A DNA stretch of 64,000 nucleotides. It comes from Pipra filicauda. Lineage: Eukaryota; Chordata; Aves; Passeriformes; Pipridae. The translations under genes and the position numbers were made by a program. The first letter of the stretch is position 1. Each line of letters starts with the position of its first letter. This document shows positions 27,191 to 40,152 of the stretch, one piece after another. Below the pieces are notes generated by a model, which saw only the letters and a program-made list of their open reading frames with translations, searched no databases and was not told where the DNA came from. The stretch spans positions 6,014,001 to 6,078,000 of the forward strand of contig NW_024104421.1 of the NCBI RefSeq assembly GCF_003945595.2, written 5' to 3'.

Positions 27191-30100
27191 ACCTTAACGT
27201 AATAATCTTGTTTTATATCTGCTTTTATATCACACATCTGCTATAACTCATGAACTTGTCCCTATAAAAAGCCTATATTTGACTATATAACTGTATAACC
27301 CTGTAAATTTGGCTTTTTAAAGGGAGATGGAAGACAATAATCAACACAAAACAGATAATTCCAAGGACAGCATGATCCCACTCTCTGACTATGATGTTTT
27401 GTAGAGGCAATAGGTGAAGCAATGCCTTCTTTCAGGCTGTAATTCAGAAAGAATTACCTAAGCATGTCTGAGAGCAGTGCACTTTGTTTCCCTTTAAAAA
27501 TTCCTTTGTAATTAAATACATTATTATTTTAAGCATCCACTTCTTGCATTGGGAAAGTTGTTGATTCCCACTGCAGGGACAAGGAGGAAGGTAAAGAAGA
27601 GATGGGAAATCAAGGAAAAATGTTGCCTGATGGGATCTGTATTGGTCAATAAAGTAATTAACAGCACAGCTCTTTGCAACCAGTTGGAACTGGTTTGCAG
27701 TGACCCCTACAATCAGAAGCATAGACAAGGAAGGCAGGAAAGGGAGAGAAACTAGATGTTTTAAGCTGTCAGAGGAAAATAAATTGGTTGGCTCTACCCC
27801 TTTACACTAACTTCTCAGGTAGGCACAGCTTGTGCTCCCCAGCCAGCCATGCAGGCTGCAGGAAAACGTGATTTAGGGACTTTCCATTTTTCCTCATCAA
27901 AATCTTAATCTTCTGAATAACACATTTGTTGCAAAAGCCACAAGAAGGGAACAGAGAAAAAAGCTGGTTAGAGACCCAGGCTGTTGGAAACCACCTGCTT
28001 GACAATGTACATACACACATACTTCCTCATTTTTATTCAGTATGTGAAAAAACATTAATTGACACTGGAACAATAATCTGATACATCTTATGATTAGTCT
28101 CCTGGATTGAAAGGGTAAGGAAGGCAACTCATTCTTTAACACTGAACCTATTGCTTAAATTTTGCATTCTGACCAGGAAAATTTGGTTGAAACAGCAAAG
28201 TTTCTGGGATTTAACCTTAATTGGAGCAAACAAATGACAGTAACCAGTGAAAACCACAATTCGTTACAGAATCCTGGTAGGAACTTTGCTTGAGCTAGGA
28301 TCAAGCTAATATACCAGGGTGGTGTTTGCCATGCTGACAGCAAAGAGCTGACCTCTGTAGATGTAGAATTAGTGGAAAAGGAAACATTTCATGGTACCAG
28401 AAACACAGAACAAGCACAGAAGCAGTATCCTGTTCATTTAGTTAAACCCTTATAAAGATCACTTTTCAGTATGAAAGCAAAGCTTTCCATGGCACGGCAA
28501 GAACTGAGTGGGTTTGGAGAGATCAAAGGTGAGGGTGGTAACCAGTTATGATAGCTGGCAGTGTGAGGTGGGTATACACTTTTTACTGGGAACTGAACTA
28601 AAACTGACATCGCTTTGAGTGCATCACGGGATGAACCACAGATTCAAAGTGATGAAACTTTGTGTCATCATTTGTAAAATTGTCTGAACATGGTATAAGT
28701 CCTAGAGCTGTTTTTTGAATTTGAACATCTCTGCCCTCAACTGAAAGAGACTTGAAGAGGAAGAGAACTCTTATAACAAGGTGTTTGGTCTTCTGGATTA
28801 ATTATTTCCACCTTGAGGTTCATACTAACTTTGTTCTCTTTGCTACTCTTTCTACCAATCCTGCTAAACAGAAAAAATACCCAATACAGTGAAAAATCCA
28901 ATCCTTTCCACTGTGTACTCTAAGCATATGACAATCATGTCTAGAGACAGCCTGGAATATCTGAACTCAGAATATGCTTAGAGGGAGAGAGAGGAATATA
29001 TCTGTCCTCACTAGTGAGCAAAAGGAGGTGAAAAAAGAGGGGATGCTGACTGCGGCTTGAAAAGTGTGGATTTTTTCTGCCCTCCAGAAATCAAAGCCCA
29101 AACCTTTTGTTCACTTGTTCTTTTCCTGTTCCAGTGAAGATGTGAAGAAAGATAATAAAAACATAAACTGGCAAATAATTCATAAAAACACTTCTAGTCC
29201 AAGAAATATAACTGATAGAGTTTTAAGATTAAAAAAAGAGAGAGAGAGAAAATTGTGGTAATATAATCTGATCCCTACTGTCACTCTCTCCTGTAACAGT
29301 TTATGCTGAGGCTGAAGCAAGTACATAATTGCAAAAATGTCTGCAACCTTGATTTAAATATTTCTGGTTTACAGGGTATCCACTCCAATCAACAAATAAC
29401 TTATTTCAATGACCAATCATTCTCACTGTTAAAATTACTACGTTATCACTATCCTGAACTTGTCTAGATTTAACTCCCAGATATTGATTCTTATTACATC
29501 TCAACCCATAAACTGAAGAGTGCTATTCTCATCAAACCCTGGTTTCCACAGTGAAATCTTAATATATGTCTTGGCATCATGTTTGGTGATATTTGGAGAT
29601 TTCTGCAATACTGTTACAATGATGTTGGCTGATATTCATTATGTTCCTGACTGGAAGAAATCTAAGAGATAAATGAGTGAGTAAGCAGTTTCTGAAAGTG
29701 AGTATGAACCAAACCTCAAGAATGTTCCAAGGAAAAAAGTGAAATGATGATAATTAACTAACAAATGAAAGTGACGTTCCAGTTTAGCTTTATCAGAACA
29801 AAATAACCAATGCTCTGAGGCTGCCTATGACTCTGTGTACCCACCATCAATCTAAGAAGAAAGGTACCTAACAGCCTCAGGAACAGGGGATCAAAGCAAG
29901 GCTTCTGGGGTACAAGACTCCTTGCTCTGAAGGTGGCTGTCCAGGGAATGTGTCCTGCCTTCACTGACATGCTGAATATCTGGATAGCTGACCACTCACA
30001 GCACCTGACTTAGGTTAGAGGCAGTAATGAAGCAGCTCCTGTTCTGCTTTCAGAATTGAATAAAACAAAGGATTGTCTGTTCAAGTGCAAGAAAAGGGCT

Positions 30101-30375
30101 TTGAGTTACATTAAAAAGGCTGAAAGGGAATGGAAGCTGGTAAATGTTCAGCACTTTTCATGTCATGTAGCCTAGTTGTATATCTAAATAAATGTTTAGG
30201 GTCCAAATTTCATATGAACATAAAAAATATAAATTATTAGGGAGGTAATACAATGGGCAGGTCATGAACTATCTTTTGTAACCATTCCACAAAGTGAAAT
30301 CTTAATAAAAAAACAGACCACTATATTAAACTTCTGTCTGTATTGTGTTAGATATTGCAGGTCAGGAAAAAAATC

Positions 30376-30452
30376 CCATGGCAGGGGCAGAGTTTGGAAC
30401 TAGATGATCTTTATGGTCCCTTCCAACACAAACCATTCTGTGATTCTATGAT
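30376..30452 (+). mobile_element. CR1 retroposon, 3' end fragment
   Basis: The sequence shows the diagnostic avian CR1 tail GAACTAGATGATCTTTATGG, then TCCCTTCCAACACAAACC, ending in ATTCTGTGATTCTATGAT. CR1 ends in a short ATTCTATG-type repeat and not in poly-A, and it is usually truncated at its 5' end, as here (about 77 bp remain). Confidence 0.92.
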
Positions 30453-31719
30453 GAAAAGAAACAGTTGAAAATGTGATCAAAGTGTAAGTCAACACTTACT
30501 GTTGTAGAATAAATGAAAAAAAAAAAAAAAACAAACAAAAAACCAGAAAAGATGCAGTGGCCTGACTCATGCCTGTTAGGGGTGAGACAGAGCAAACAAC
30601 AACCCATAGTGGATTTGGATACTGGCTTTTATTTAAAACCCAACTGATTACTTCATGTGCTCATACTCTACCACTAGCACTATCTTCCCTAGGTCTTAAC
30701 TTCCCTTCCCAGATGGGAGATTCCCCCTGGCTTCGGAAGATCAGGCTACAAGTCAGGATGATTCCTGCTGCTCAGCTGCTTGCAGATATCAGTCTGCAGT
30801 CTTACCAGCCAAGGTTCCTGGGCATTCCTAGCATATACCTTTATTTATCTCCACCATTTCCAAGTTCTTCCTTCATCTGGGCTGCCTACACACACACATA
30901 CACTCACAAACATATGCACAATTATCTGCTGCCAATAAAAAAAATTCACAGTGATATTTTTTTCGCTTATCACAACAAGTGTGTATTAAATTTTTGTAAT
31001 TAGACATTTTGCTAAGCTACAAAAAACCTCTGAGATTTTCAGAAGCATCTAATGGCCCTAAAACTGTCCATGAATTTCCTACAATGGAGACATTCTTTAC
31101 CAGAAAGAACTGCCTCAACTTAACAAATCAATACTGGATGACTTGAAACAAATTGAGAAACTGAACTAGAGAAAAACTACCCAGATCAAATGATATTTAT
31201 TCAAGAGTTTAAAGCATTTCAGCTATGGAACTGCCATAACATGTGATCTATATCTGAGCACCGACAAAGTGCCAGTGGAATGAAAGATGGCAGTATGGCA
31301 CCAACCTTAAACGAGGGTTCCCTGCCACTGGTGAAATCCACAGAAAAAATTCCCAAGCAAAGAAAAGAATGAATAGCAAATATGATATATGTATCAACAT
31401 TCATTCTGTTCAGGGAAGACATCCGTGTCATCCATCATATGGACACAATCAATGCTCAAGTAATAAGTTTGCCATCTTCCAAAAAAAGTGGCAACAGTGT
31501 TCTTTATTGAAAGCTCTTCAGCCCTCTCAGTTTGGAAGAAAAGATTCCCTCAAGGACTGACAATAGCTTAAAAAGTAGGAAAGGGAGCACTGAACTAAAT
31601 ACAGTCAGTTTTCACTGGAAGGCAGTGGAAAGGCGGTTGTCCCGATCCTCCCAGCTTAGGTGGGGGAATCTGTATTCTTTAACAAATAAATAAATGACAT
31701 GCAAAAGGCTAAAAAGTGA

Positions 31720-31902
31720 CATGACAAAGTTTTCAGATGATACAACAATTTCTGGACATTGAGATTTAGTGTGGCATACAGCTCTGGCTACTGTGAACTG
31801 CTGCAGAAGGATTACATGAAGTTGATTGTCTGAGCAATAAGATGGACAATAAAACTTAAGAACAATGACTGTAAAGTAATGCACATGAAGAGAAACTAAA
31901 AC
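31720..31902 (+). mobile_element. Ancient CR1/L3-like fragment
   Basis: Blocks such as AAAGTTTTCAGATGATACAA, ACATGAAGTTGATTGTCTGA and TGTAAAGTAATGCACATGAA correspond to the end of the reverse transcriptase frame of old CR1/L3-type LINEs (FADD-like motif, then the KVMHM-like segment). The frame is broken. The element may start earlier, near 31600, but I cannot fix its edge. Confidence 0.55.
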
Positions 31903-33560
31903 AAAACCCCACAACCCCCATACAGAATTTTTCGTAAGTTATAAATGAGCTATTTTCATTCAAAAAAGAGCTCTCCCACCCACTGTACATGCTTCTCTGG
32001 GAAGACTGGCTGGATTTTCCAGTAGGTGTCAAACAGGCAAAAATAGATGGCTTAGCCAAATAAATGTCTCGCTGCTGACACAACTTGGAAGCCTTACTCC
32101 CCCCTACTCCCCCCTTCTTAGTTCTTTCCTTCAATCCTATCCAGCCTTCCCTGCTCTTTCCTCCCACATCCACTGATCCCAAGTGCATGACCCTCCGTCT
32201 GGCTCGGTGACCTACTGATCATGAGGCAAGCCAGCTCGGCTCACCAAAGACAAAAGCACTTCTTTTTGTTATTATTTAAGTGACCTTTCAGCCATTTCAG
32301 TGAATTGGCTTACTGTGTGTCTGGACAAGCACAGGCAATCTGGGGTTTATGAAGCCAGGAGCTGGGGGCGCAGAAGCTGAAAAAAAAAGGGCAGGACCTT
32401 TCTCTCTTGGCAGCAACAAGCTCTTATCTTGGTTCAAGCTGTATTACGAAATCATAAGCTGGTGCTCATTTCTAAGCATCTGCTACTGGCCCTGGACAGT
32501 AAATTACCTAAATTAATCTTTATTCCGATCCTACACTGAAATACTTATATTCAGTGATTCAGCCTTGGAAAGTAACATGGATAGTTAACTTCAAGCAGTG
32601 TAGATAATTCTGTGAACACTGTCCCAGAACTTCAAAAGCCTTCTCCCATTAAGTCATCATTAAGGTAATAGATCTCCCAGATCTTCTCCCTGTTTAACAA
32701 ATCATGAGGAAATTTAACTACAGAAATCTATTATAAACTTTATATATTTTGAGTCTCATGATTCTTTCTGTGTTTTTAAGTGGAATATATCCATCTTTAT
32801 TGGATTTTTTTTTTCTGAGCACAGAAATAAACATATTGCTATATCCCCAGCAGAAATGTTATAGCTGAATTCGTACTGATATTTTGGAAAATATTTCACC
32901 ACTATTGTGAAGTCCCATGTGTTGCAAAACTTGTCAAAGAATGAAATGCTTTAGGGATTAATTATATGCTTTGAGTCATACTTTCATAAAGCTACCACAA
33001 AATGGTATCTAAGGATTAAGGATAAGCATACTGAACAAAACAAGAAGAAACTTTATGTATTGCTTGCTAGTATAGCTTGGAATAGTACAGGACAAAACCA
33101 TTTTGTGTCACACTTCTCTTCCAGCACCATGGCTGTATCCAGGTTAAGCGCAAATACAGCAAGGCCTATATATTTTTTTTTATGAACAGGAGGCCAGTGA
33201 AGTCAGGATGCCAGCCTGGCTTAGACGGGAAGGTGCTGGTATTTAAATGAGCATTACAATCCACTGCAGTAACCCTTAGGGAAAATAACAGCCATAGGCA
33301 GCTAACAGATTGGTTAAACATTCTTCACCTTCTGCTCTAAGTGGAACTATGAAAGTGCATTAGTATAAACATTTGCATTTAGCATATTACATCATCTTGG
33401 GGAAATGATCAAAAATATATACAAATCCAAGCAAAAATTTGTGTCTTCTAGCTTATAGTGAGAAAAACATATGATCCTGTACTCTGCTTCTCAAACATTC
33501 TCATGAAGCCCAGGCAGCCAGCTTGTGAAGCAATGACAAATTGCTGTTAGAAAATATGAG

Positions 33561-33591
33561 GAAGGGAGGGAGGGAGGGAGGAAGAGAGGGA
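33561..33591. repeat. (AGGG)n purine-rich microsatellite
   Basis: About five GGGA/AGGG units followed by GGAAGAGAGGGAG. All-purine on the plus strand. Confidence 0.9.
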
Positions 33592-33634
33592 GCTCACGAA
33601 CAGTACCTGGTGCCCATGGCTGGAGCTGAGATGG

Positions 33635-33735
33635 TGCAACTCTGCCCTGGCTCCCACCTTCTGTTTGACTTTGGGCAGAGTGCTGCCTTTCTCTGGTCTC
33701 TGTTTTCTCTCCTGTTTTCTGTTTCCCTTCAATAG
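33635..33735 (+). mobile_element. Possible MIR-type SINE remnant
   Basis: CTGTTTGACTTTGGGCAGAG followed by CCTTTCTCTGGTCTCTGTTT and TTCTGTTTCCCTTCAATAGG resembles the MIR core (TGTGACCTTGGGCAAGTCAC and CCTCAGTTTCCTCAT). The match is degraded and short. Confidence 0.3.
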
Positions 33736-36166
33736 GTAAGGCATATGATCAAAAGTGAAGAAGTTAAGTGGAAAGATTCTTCTGCAAGTCCATGTGGGAA
33801 TTTAGTTCCATGTATCCAAAAAGTGAATTTTAGGTCAAGGTTTCACAACCAGGCACTGCCTAGGGTAAACCTAGCCTAAAACTGACTTTTCAAAGAAAAC
33901 AGTTTGCATAGCCATGTAGCACTGCTTAAGAGAGGTAACTGATTTAAATCTCAATTTGCAGCTAATTCTCAATTTAACGAGATTTCACAAATTAGGACTA
34001 TAAAAAAGGGCATCTTTGTAGTCTGGTAGTTCAGCATATGGATGCTGGGGGAAGGAAAGCTATTTTGCATGTCTCTCAAAGCTGATACCAGAAGCTGACA
34101 GTTATGAAACATGTGTCTAAAGAGAGCAGAAGCTGTTTGTCTGACGGTGGCTTGTGTGGGGAGCAGGGGGAATATCCAGAAGTGAGTAGGAGGACTCAAT
34201 GCCTGGCTTCAGCACTGAGATATCACAACTGGTGTGAAGCAGGAGTGATCAAAGGCCAACACCAGAAAACAGCTAGAGAGAAAGTGTTGCCTGCTGATAT
34301 AGAAAACATTTCTTCTTCTCTCCCAACATCTTAAAGGACATAAAATGACCATTATTTTCTTTCCTGTGGAAGACTGGAGGGAAAGAATGATCCTCTGTGT
34401 GTTTTTCTATAGCAGTGTTGTTGTAGCTTTGACGGCCAGAGAAAGTGAATCTTGGAGCAGAGCTAACATCAGTCATCAGAGCAGATATAAAATATTTTCC
34501 AAGCACAGAGTCACCTGCAGGGTCTCAGAACCTGAAAGCACATCTGATTTTGCCGACTATATCAACAAGTCTGGTAAAAGATGTTGCCTCTCCTTACGAT
34601 CTTGCTTTCCTGAAAATACTGTTCCATAGTTTTCTACTATAACAAGTTACAACACAATTAAATCGTAGAAAACTTGAGGGCTGGGGAAGTTCCTGAACTT
34701 CTACTGAGTACAACAAGAGAAAGGGAATAACTGCTGAAAGAGAATAACTTTTCCCTTCTTAGCAATGTTTAAGTAACACATCTTTTAGAGCTTCGGTCCC
34801 TCATCTATCACCGGATTCAGTGGATGTGACTCGAGTTTGACAGAAAGCATAGCTTTGCTTAATACAAAGCAGACATGAATGTCAGAAGCAAATGTATTTT
34901 GAAATGAAATGAGAAACTCCAGTCACTGCTACATCAAGCGCTCCTTTTGGGTGTCAGTAGAGTTATGGCAGTTTGTCATATAAATATGATTCTTCTCATT
35001 TTTTCAGATAATACTTTACAAAACTAGTTCAAGAATACAGTGATTAATACTAACAGCAGTCATTACAATTATTCTGTGAAAGCAGCCACACATCATTTAC
35101 CACTCTGGCTCAAGGAAGTGACTTCCCATTGAGGCAGGGAGAATAATGACTGAGATCAGAAAGCAAATTGAGGACACTAGCAAGCCAAGAAGGGGAACAA
35201 AAAAATTAGAAGGGAAAAAAAAAGTTAAGAAATGAATAATTAGTAAAAACACAATCAAAAACAGTTTGCCAGTTTTATTGCTTGCTGATCCCTTTTCTTC
35301 CCAACCAGTGCAAGAGGCCACACGCTACATCAGTGTAGATGTATTGCACTCAGGAGTATGTTTATTCCCTTGATCACAGCCCTTTCTCATTGTTGAAATG
35401 CATGTTATGAAGTTGGCTCTGACAAACCTTTGATAAAAACCTCCCTAAGCAAGCACAATGTGATAAAAACCCCAAATCCAATTCTCCTCTATGACTGATT
35501 TTCCTTTAACCTCTGTCATCTTTGCAGGAGATATCGGAGTGGCGCAAGTTACTTGCTAATCTAAAGCACCTTCTGAAAGCAGATTCTAAAACTTGGCTTT
35601 TCAAAATAGTCCTAATCTCTGAAGACTGCTAGCAAAAACTGCAGTAAAACAGCCATCCATTCTCAGCTCTTGTCACAGTAACTCATGAAGATACATAGCC
35701 ATGCTGACGTGTTGAAAGCAAGTCAGATTTCAAAGGCAGCCATCTGCATACAAAACTTGCTCTGTTTTCGCTGTCTGAAATTAAGTCTACTTCTATTTTC
35801 TTAGCTGTTTTGTGCGTGTGCCCATGTGTGGCTTGTAATAGCACTTGCTTGAAATGGGCACAGAAGAGATCTCAAGCACAAGGCTGGAATAATGCCCAAG
35901 CATACCCACCCCTTTTGCTCCAAAAGGCAAACTTCTTAACAGTGTGGTCATTGCCAGGAAAAGGTCATATTTTAGGACTTGGTATTTTTTGTACATTAAA
36001 ATAAAGAGATTTATAAGCTTTTATATCCTGATTTCATCCAGTTTCTGTTCCCTTTCTGCTGCTTCTCTCTTGTCCGCTGTTCTTATGCCTGCACATTTTC
36101 ATTCCATACAAGACTTGCTTCCCCCTATTTTCTCTGTATCTCTTGAGCTCAATTTGCTTCTAAAAT

Positions 36167-36198
36167 ATTCTGAAAATAATTTATTCTGAAAATAATTT
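36167..36198. repeat. Perfect 16-bp tandem duplication
   Basis: ATTCTGAAAATAATTT at 36167-36182 is repeated exactly at 36183-36198 with no spacer. Exact identity points to a recent slippage or duplication event. Confidence 0.95.
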
Positions 36199-36234
36199 AT
36201 CTAAAATTTTGTGGTTTACCCTTTAAATCTAGTC

Positions 36235-36265
36235 CTTCATGATCTTCATGATCTTCATGAAGATC
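36235..36265. repeat. 9-bp tandem repeat overlapping a 16-bp palindrome
   Basis: CTTCATGAT occurs at 36235-36243 and 36244-36252, followed by the 8-base partial copy CTTCATGA at 36253-36260. The last copy is part of the perfect palindrome GATCTTCATGAAGATC at 36250-36265. Confidence 0.95.
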
Positions 36266-38934
36266 TCCAAATCCCTCTTTTAAAGACATAGGGATAGGTG
36301 GAAGAGTTACCAAAAATAATGGCAAAACAATGCTAGTGTTCTGTGTCAGGAAGGGGTTGCTGCTGCCATCATCTTAAGGGACAAGTCACATTGTATTTTT
36401 GGTAAGAGAAGGAACCACAACTGTCACAGCGTGACTGCACCAGTTTCAAAGCAAGCCAAAAGTTGAATCATTATAATTTAGTCCCACGAGAAAATGCTTT
36501 TCAGAATCACCCTCACTGTGCACAAAACCCAGATGTCCTATGTTCCTTCCCTGAAAAAAATACAAGTGGTCTGTTATTAGTAAAGGGCAGCAGCAGCCTC
36601 TAACAAGAGTGGGAGAGGAGCACTGGCAGGACTAGAGAGGCAGTGTCTATAGCTGAACACTTTTGCTAGCTCATCAGTGAGCCTGGCCAGGACTTGCACA
36701 GCTTTTGGGACTAGCAGCCTGAAGGGACAAGCTCCATAAAGTTACAACAACAAAGCTGTTCTGTGCTTATTTGAGCAAAACTCTTCCTCTGAGGCAGAGC
36801 CTGAGAGCTCCCCGAGGAAAACTTATTTACATATTTGAGTGATACATCACTCAGTTATGTGAACATTTCTCAGGACTGTAAATCCCATAGCCAGTCTAAA
36901 TCTGTGATCTTGCTGTGTTTTTTTATCTTCTTCGCAGTTACAGGCGGAGAAAAATTCAGATAAACCCTTTTAAAAGTGACTCCTTTTTTTATAGCTGAAG
37001 AAGAAACAGTAGCAAGATGAGCTATAAGTTTTCATCCAGCTGGTGGTGAAGTTTGTGACTGTTTTTAGCTCTTGGACCACAGACCATAGGCTTTGAAAAC
37101 TTGCAGTCCCACACAACTCCCTCTTTGAATATTGAGGAAAGAAACTTGTTCTTTCTTCTAGCTAACCAGGATGTTTTGGGTCATTGCAGCAGTGCAAGTC
37201 TATGAGACAGCTCAAATCTAGTTGAGTAGAGATTTGGGGAATCAACTGAGATACTTTTAATATCAAGTGGTATGGAATGGAAAGCCAATGTATCCATTAA
37301 AGCATAGGACTCAGATGTTATAGGAAAGGTCTCTGGACATCTGTGTGATACATACCATATGTTGCATTGGAGTGAGGGACTGCTATGTATGTATGGGATT
37401 TATAGGAGAGGAATTGCGTGGAATAACAGAACAGTCGTGGGAGTTTATTAGCAGCAATATCCTGCAGAAATGCACTTCTGGAAAAAGGATAGGACCAAGC
37501 TCTTCCCCTGCTCCCAGCCTTTGCAGGAGCAAAGTTTAACAAAATTGTCTTTTTCTTGTGTGACTAAAATGGAAACCTGGACAGCTGTGATTCAGATGCT
37601 GGCTCAGAGATGTGGTTCACAAACATGAGTGCTGTGGTCCTCAGTGCTGCAACAGCACAGAGCATCTGGTCACAGCAAGAGCAAGCAATAATACTTCACA
37701 ACATAACAAGACTGCACTAGCTGCTGCCCTGTGCACAGGAAAGGTTTTAGGCTGGAGTCCTTTAGGTGGAAACCTTCAGTAGCTCCAAAACGCTGAAGGA
37801 GTTGCACAGACACTTTGTGGGCCTGTACAAACACTTCTATGGACCTTGCTGAAAGTGCTTTCCTGTGGAAGTAGATTTCTTCTTGTACTTCAGAACAAAC
37901 ACAGAGGACAAGGAGCCCTACACAAAGCCATTAACATTCAGTGCTGGGCCCTACTGCTGCTCTGGAGTTCAGAGGGGAAGATCATGCACCCTTCATATTG
38001 CTGATGACTTGTTTTCCACAGGGATACTGCTGCTGATAAATTACTCAATACCAAACCCCTACACTGTATCTCTCTGCTCTAGGGCTCCTCCTCTCTCCAT
38101 AAATGTGCAGCCCCTGGGACACAGGGCCAGAGAGCTGCGGGAATGATCAGATTACTGCAAGGAGGGGGAGAACAGGTGGAATTGTAAACAGCAGCAGGCA
38201 CAGAGAGGAGGCAGAAAGATGTGAGCAAGTAGCTTTTGTTTCCACCTAGTAGCATGGTTAAGTTATTCTGCCAAGATCAAAATCACAGCTAAGGTGGAGT
38301 GTGTCACAGGGAATCCATTATTACTGGAGAAAAGAGGAATTGGCACCAGTTGCCTGCAAGCACTTCTGTGAGGGAATCAAGAGTTGGCTGATGACAGACT
38401 TCACCTGGTGACCTGACTGGAGAGAGGGACAGAGAACGCCAAAGGCAGTGCAGAGCCAGCAGTGCAAAGCTGTGAGGCCAAGAGGAGTGTGCTTTGTCCA
38501 GGACCCTCCTCGGGCACACAACTGGAGTCTTCTTGGACTTGGCTCCCCTCCCTGGCCTGCCTGGCTGCATTTCTGTCCTCCATTTGCACAGAAAGAACAG
38601 CAGGTGTTAAGCAAGGAAGAAGTAGTTATCCCTGGAGAAGGAAATCAAACAGAGACATATGAGGAGCAGGCCTGAAAAAAATGAAGAGAAAAGAATGAAG
38701 GAGATAAAGAGACCAAGAGGAAAGGGTGGGGGAAGGAATAAAGCCACTTCAAAATCCAAAGTATCTGATGATCTAGAAAGAGGGTACATTGCCTTCTGTC
38801 TGCACATACCCAGCTCTCCCCTGAGAGGTACTGCGAGATAAGTCCCAGCTCTGTCCTTGGCACTTTGTTGTGCTCTGTGTCATCTGCTACCTGGAGATGG
38901 CCCCTGGCCGTTCTCTCATCATGTGGCTTTGTTT

Positions 38935-39065
38935 GCCTGGTTAGGCTGTAAACTTTGAGGTGCAAGGACACCCAGGCTCTCATTCTGTTCATGCACCATG
39001 CCTGGCAACAGTCATGGTCCCTCTGTCTCCGTGTGAGCCCCCAGGAGCTGCTGTAACCGTGTCAG
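38935..39065 (+). mobile_element. Possible ancient amniote interspersed repeat tail
   Basis: GGTTAGGCTGTAAACTTTGA, GTTCATGCACCATGCCTGGC and CAGTCATGGTCCC are spaced like a repeat tail seen across reptiles and birds, in which a TGTAAACTCT-type block is followed by CAGCACCTAGCACAATGGGG-like sequence. The call rests on memory of that pattern. Confidence 0.35.
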
Positions 39066-39374
39066 CATATGTGTTGCATTGAATGTTCTCGTTCTGGGCT
39101 GCTCTCTGTTGTACTGGTTGTTTGGTTTCACTTACCCCTTATCAGAAAAGCACTAGATTTCATAAACAGGATCAGAGCTTTCAAAAATAGTACTCTTAAT
39201 TTTTTTTTTCTGTTATGCAAGCTGAAAAATTCAGACATATATCTGACTTGTAGTGCAAGTCAGATGATTCAGAACTGGAGACAGACTTTAATTAGAACGT
39301 TTAACCTTCAAAATGCCATTAATGCCATATCGTTGCCCTAGGATATTTTCCAGAATGTCATGTGGTTTTGAAGT

Positions 39375-39378
<4 letters not shown>

Positions 39379-39413
<35 letters not shown>
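39379..39413. repeat. (TA)n microsatellite
   Basis: An uninterrupted alternating T-A tract of about 34 bases, followed by CTGTATATATGT, which extends a weaker AT alternation to about 39426. Likely to vary in length between individuals. Confidence 0.95.
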
Positions 39414-39415
<2 letters not shown>

Positions 39416-40136
39416 GTATATATGTACTTTTTTTTCTTAGAAGGGGTTCACAATCTGCATACTGTATATACACCAGAAAAAGCATTCATTAGTGAAGATG
39501 CATATGCTGAAAATGAGTTGAAAATAAGGATGTCACTGCTAGGGCTCCACCGCTTAAAGTCAAGCTGGAAGAGGAATATCAGTTTCCATGTAAAGCCACC
39601 GGTGCAGCAGAGGATCTTATGTGAAAGGGCTCTGGGAAGCAGCAGCAGTGCTAAGTGTTGGAGAAGCAAAGACGTTGCCTCTTCTAAAACCTCTCATTCT
39701 AAATTGCAATGGTTTTAATGCCTGTAACAGATCCTGCAGTCAGGCCAGGAATGAACAACCTACTCACTGTTTACATCCCCTGAAGGTGCAAGTGCAAACA
39801 ACTCATTTCAAAGTGGTTTGCACCTAAAAACACGTAACCTTGCATCACAATATTACATCCCCAACACTGCTCCACAGAGAGACATTGTGATGTCGGCACG
39901 ATGATTCTGGTGTCCCTCCAGGGAGGTGCTGAATTCACTTTTTAGGAAAACAAAGGGAGAGGTAATTGCACAATATGCGAAGGCTTTTGTAATTTTCTTT
40001 AAAGGCTGAAGAATCCTCCGGGGCTTTTTAAAGCAGAGAGGCAATGGTCAAAGCCATTTGAAATGCACAGAGGTACCAGGGAAGAATTGGAAATGAACTA
40101 ACAGTAGCTATAGGTCAGTGAAGGTTGCAACAGGGG

Positions 40137-40152
40137 AAAAAAAAAAAAAAAA
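40137..40152. repeat. A homopolymer, about 16 nt
   Basis: A plain A-run between GGGG and GGAAAAC. A similar run is at about 30516-30531 and another at about 41768-41782. Confidence 0.9.

Larger units (their letters stand above)
8946..30375. other. Intergenic, no gene seen
   Basis: About 21 kb with very little recognisable repeat content. The longest frame (about 160 codons from 23718) starts at a non-ATG codon and matches nothing I know. The 22.6 kb frame is listed separately. T-rich and A-rich simple tracts occur at 12.17-12.26 kb. Confidence 0.65.

Noticed and set aside
30569..31003. Plus-strand open frame of 144 codons
   Set aside because: Includes a peptide made by a CA-rich microsatellite (YTHTYTHKHMH) and no known domain.
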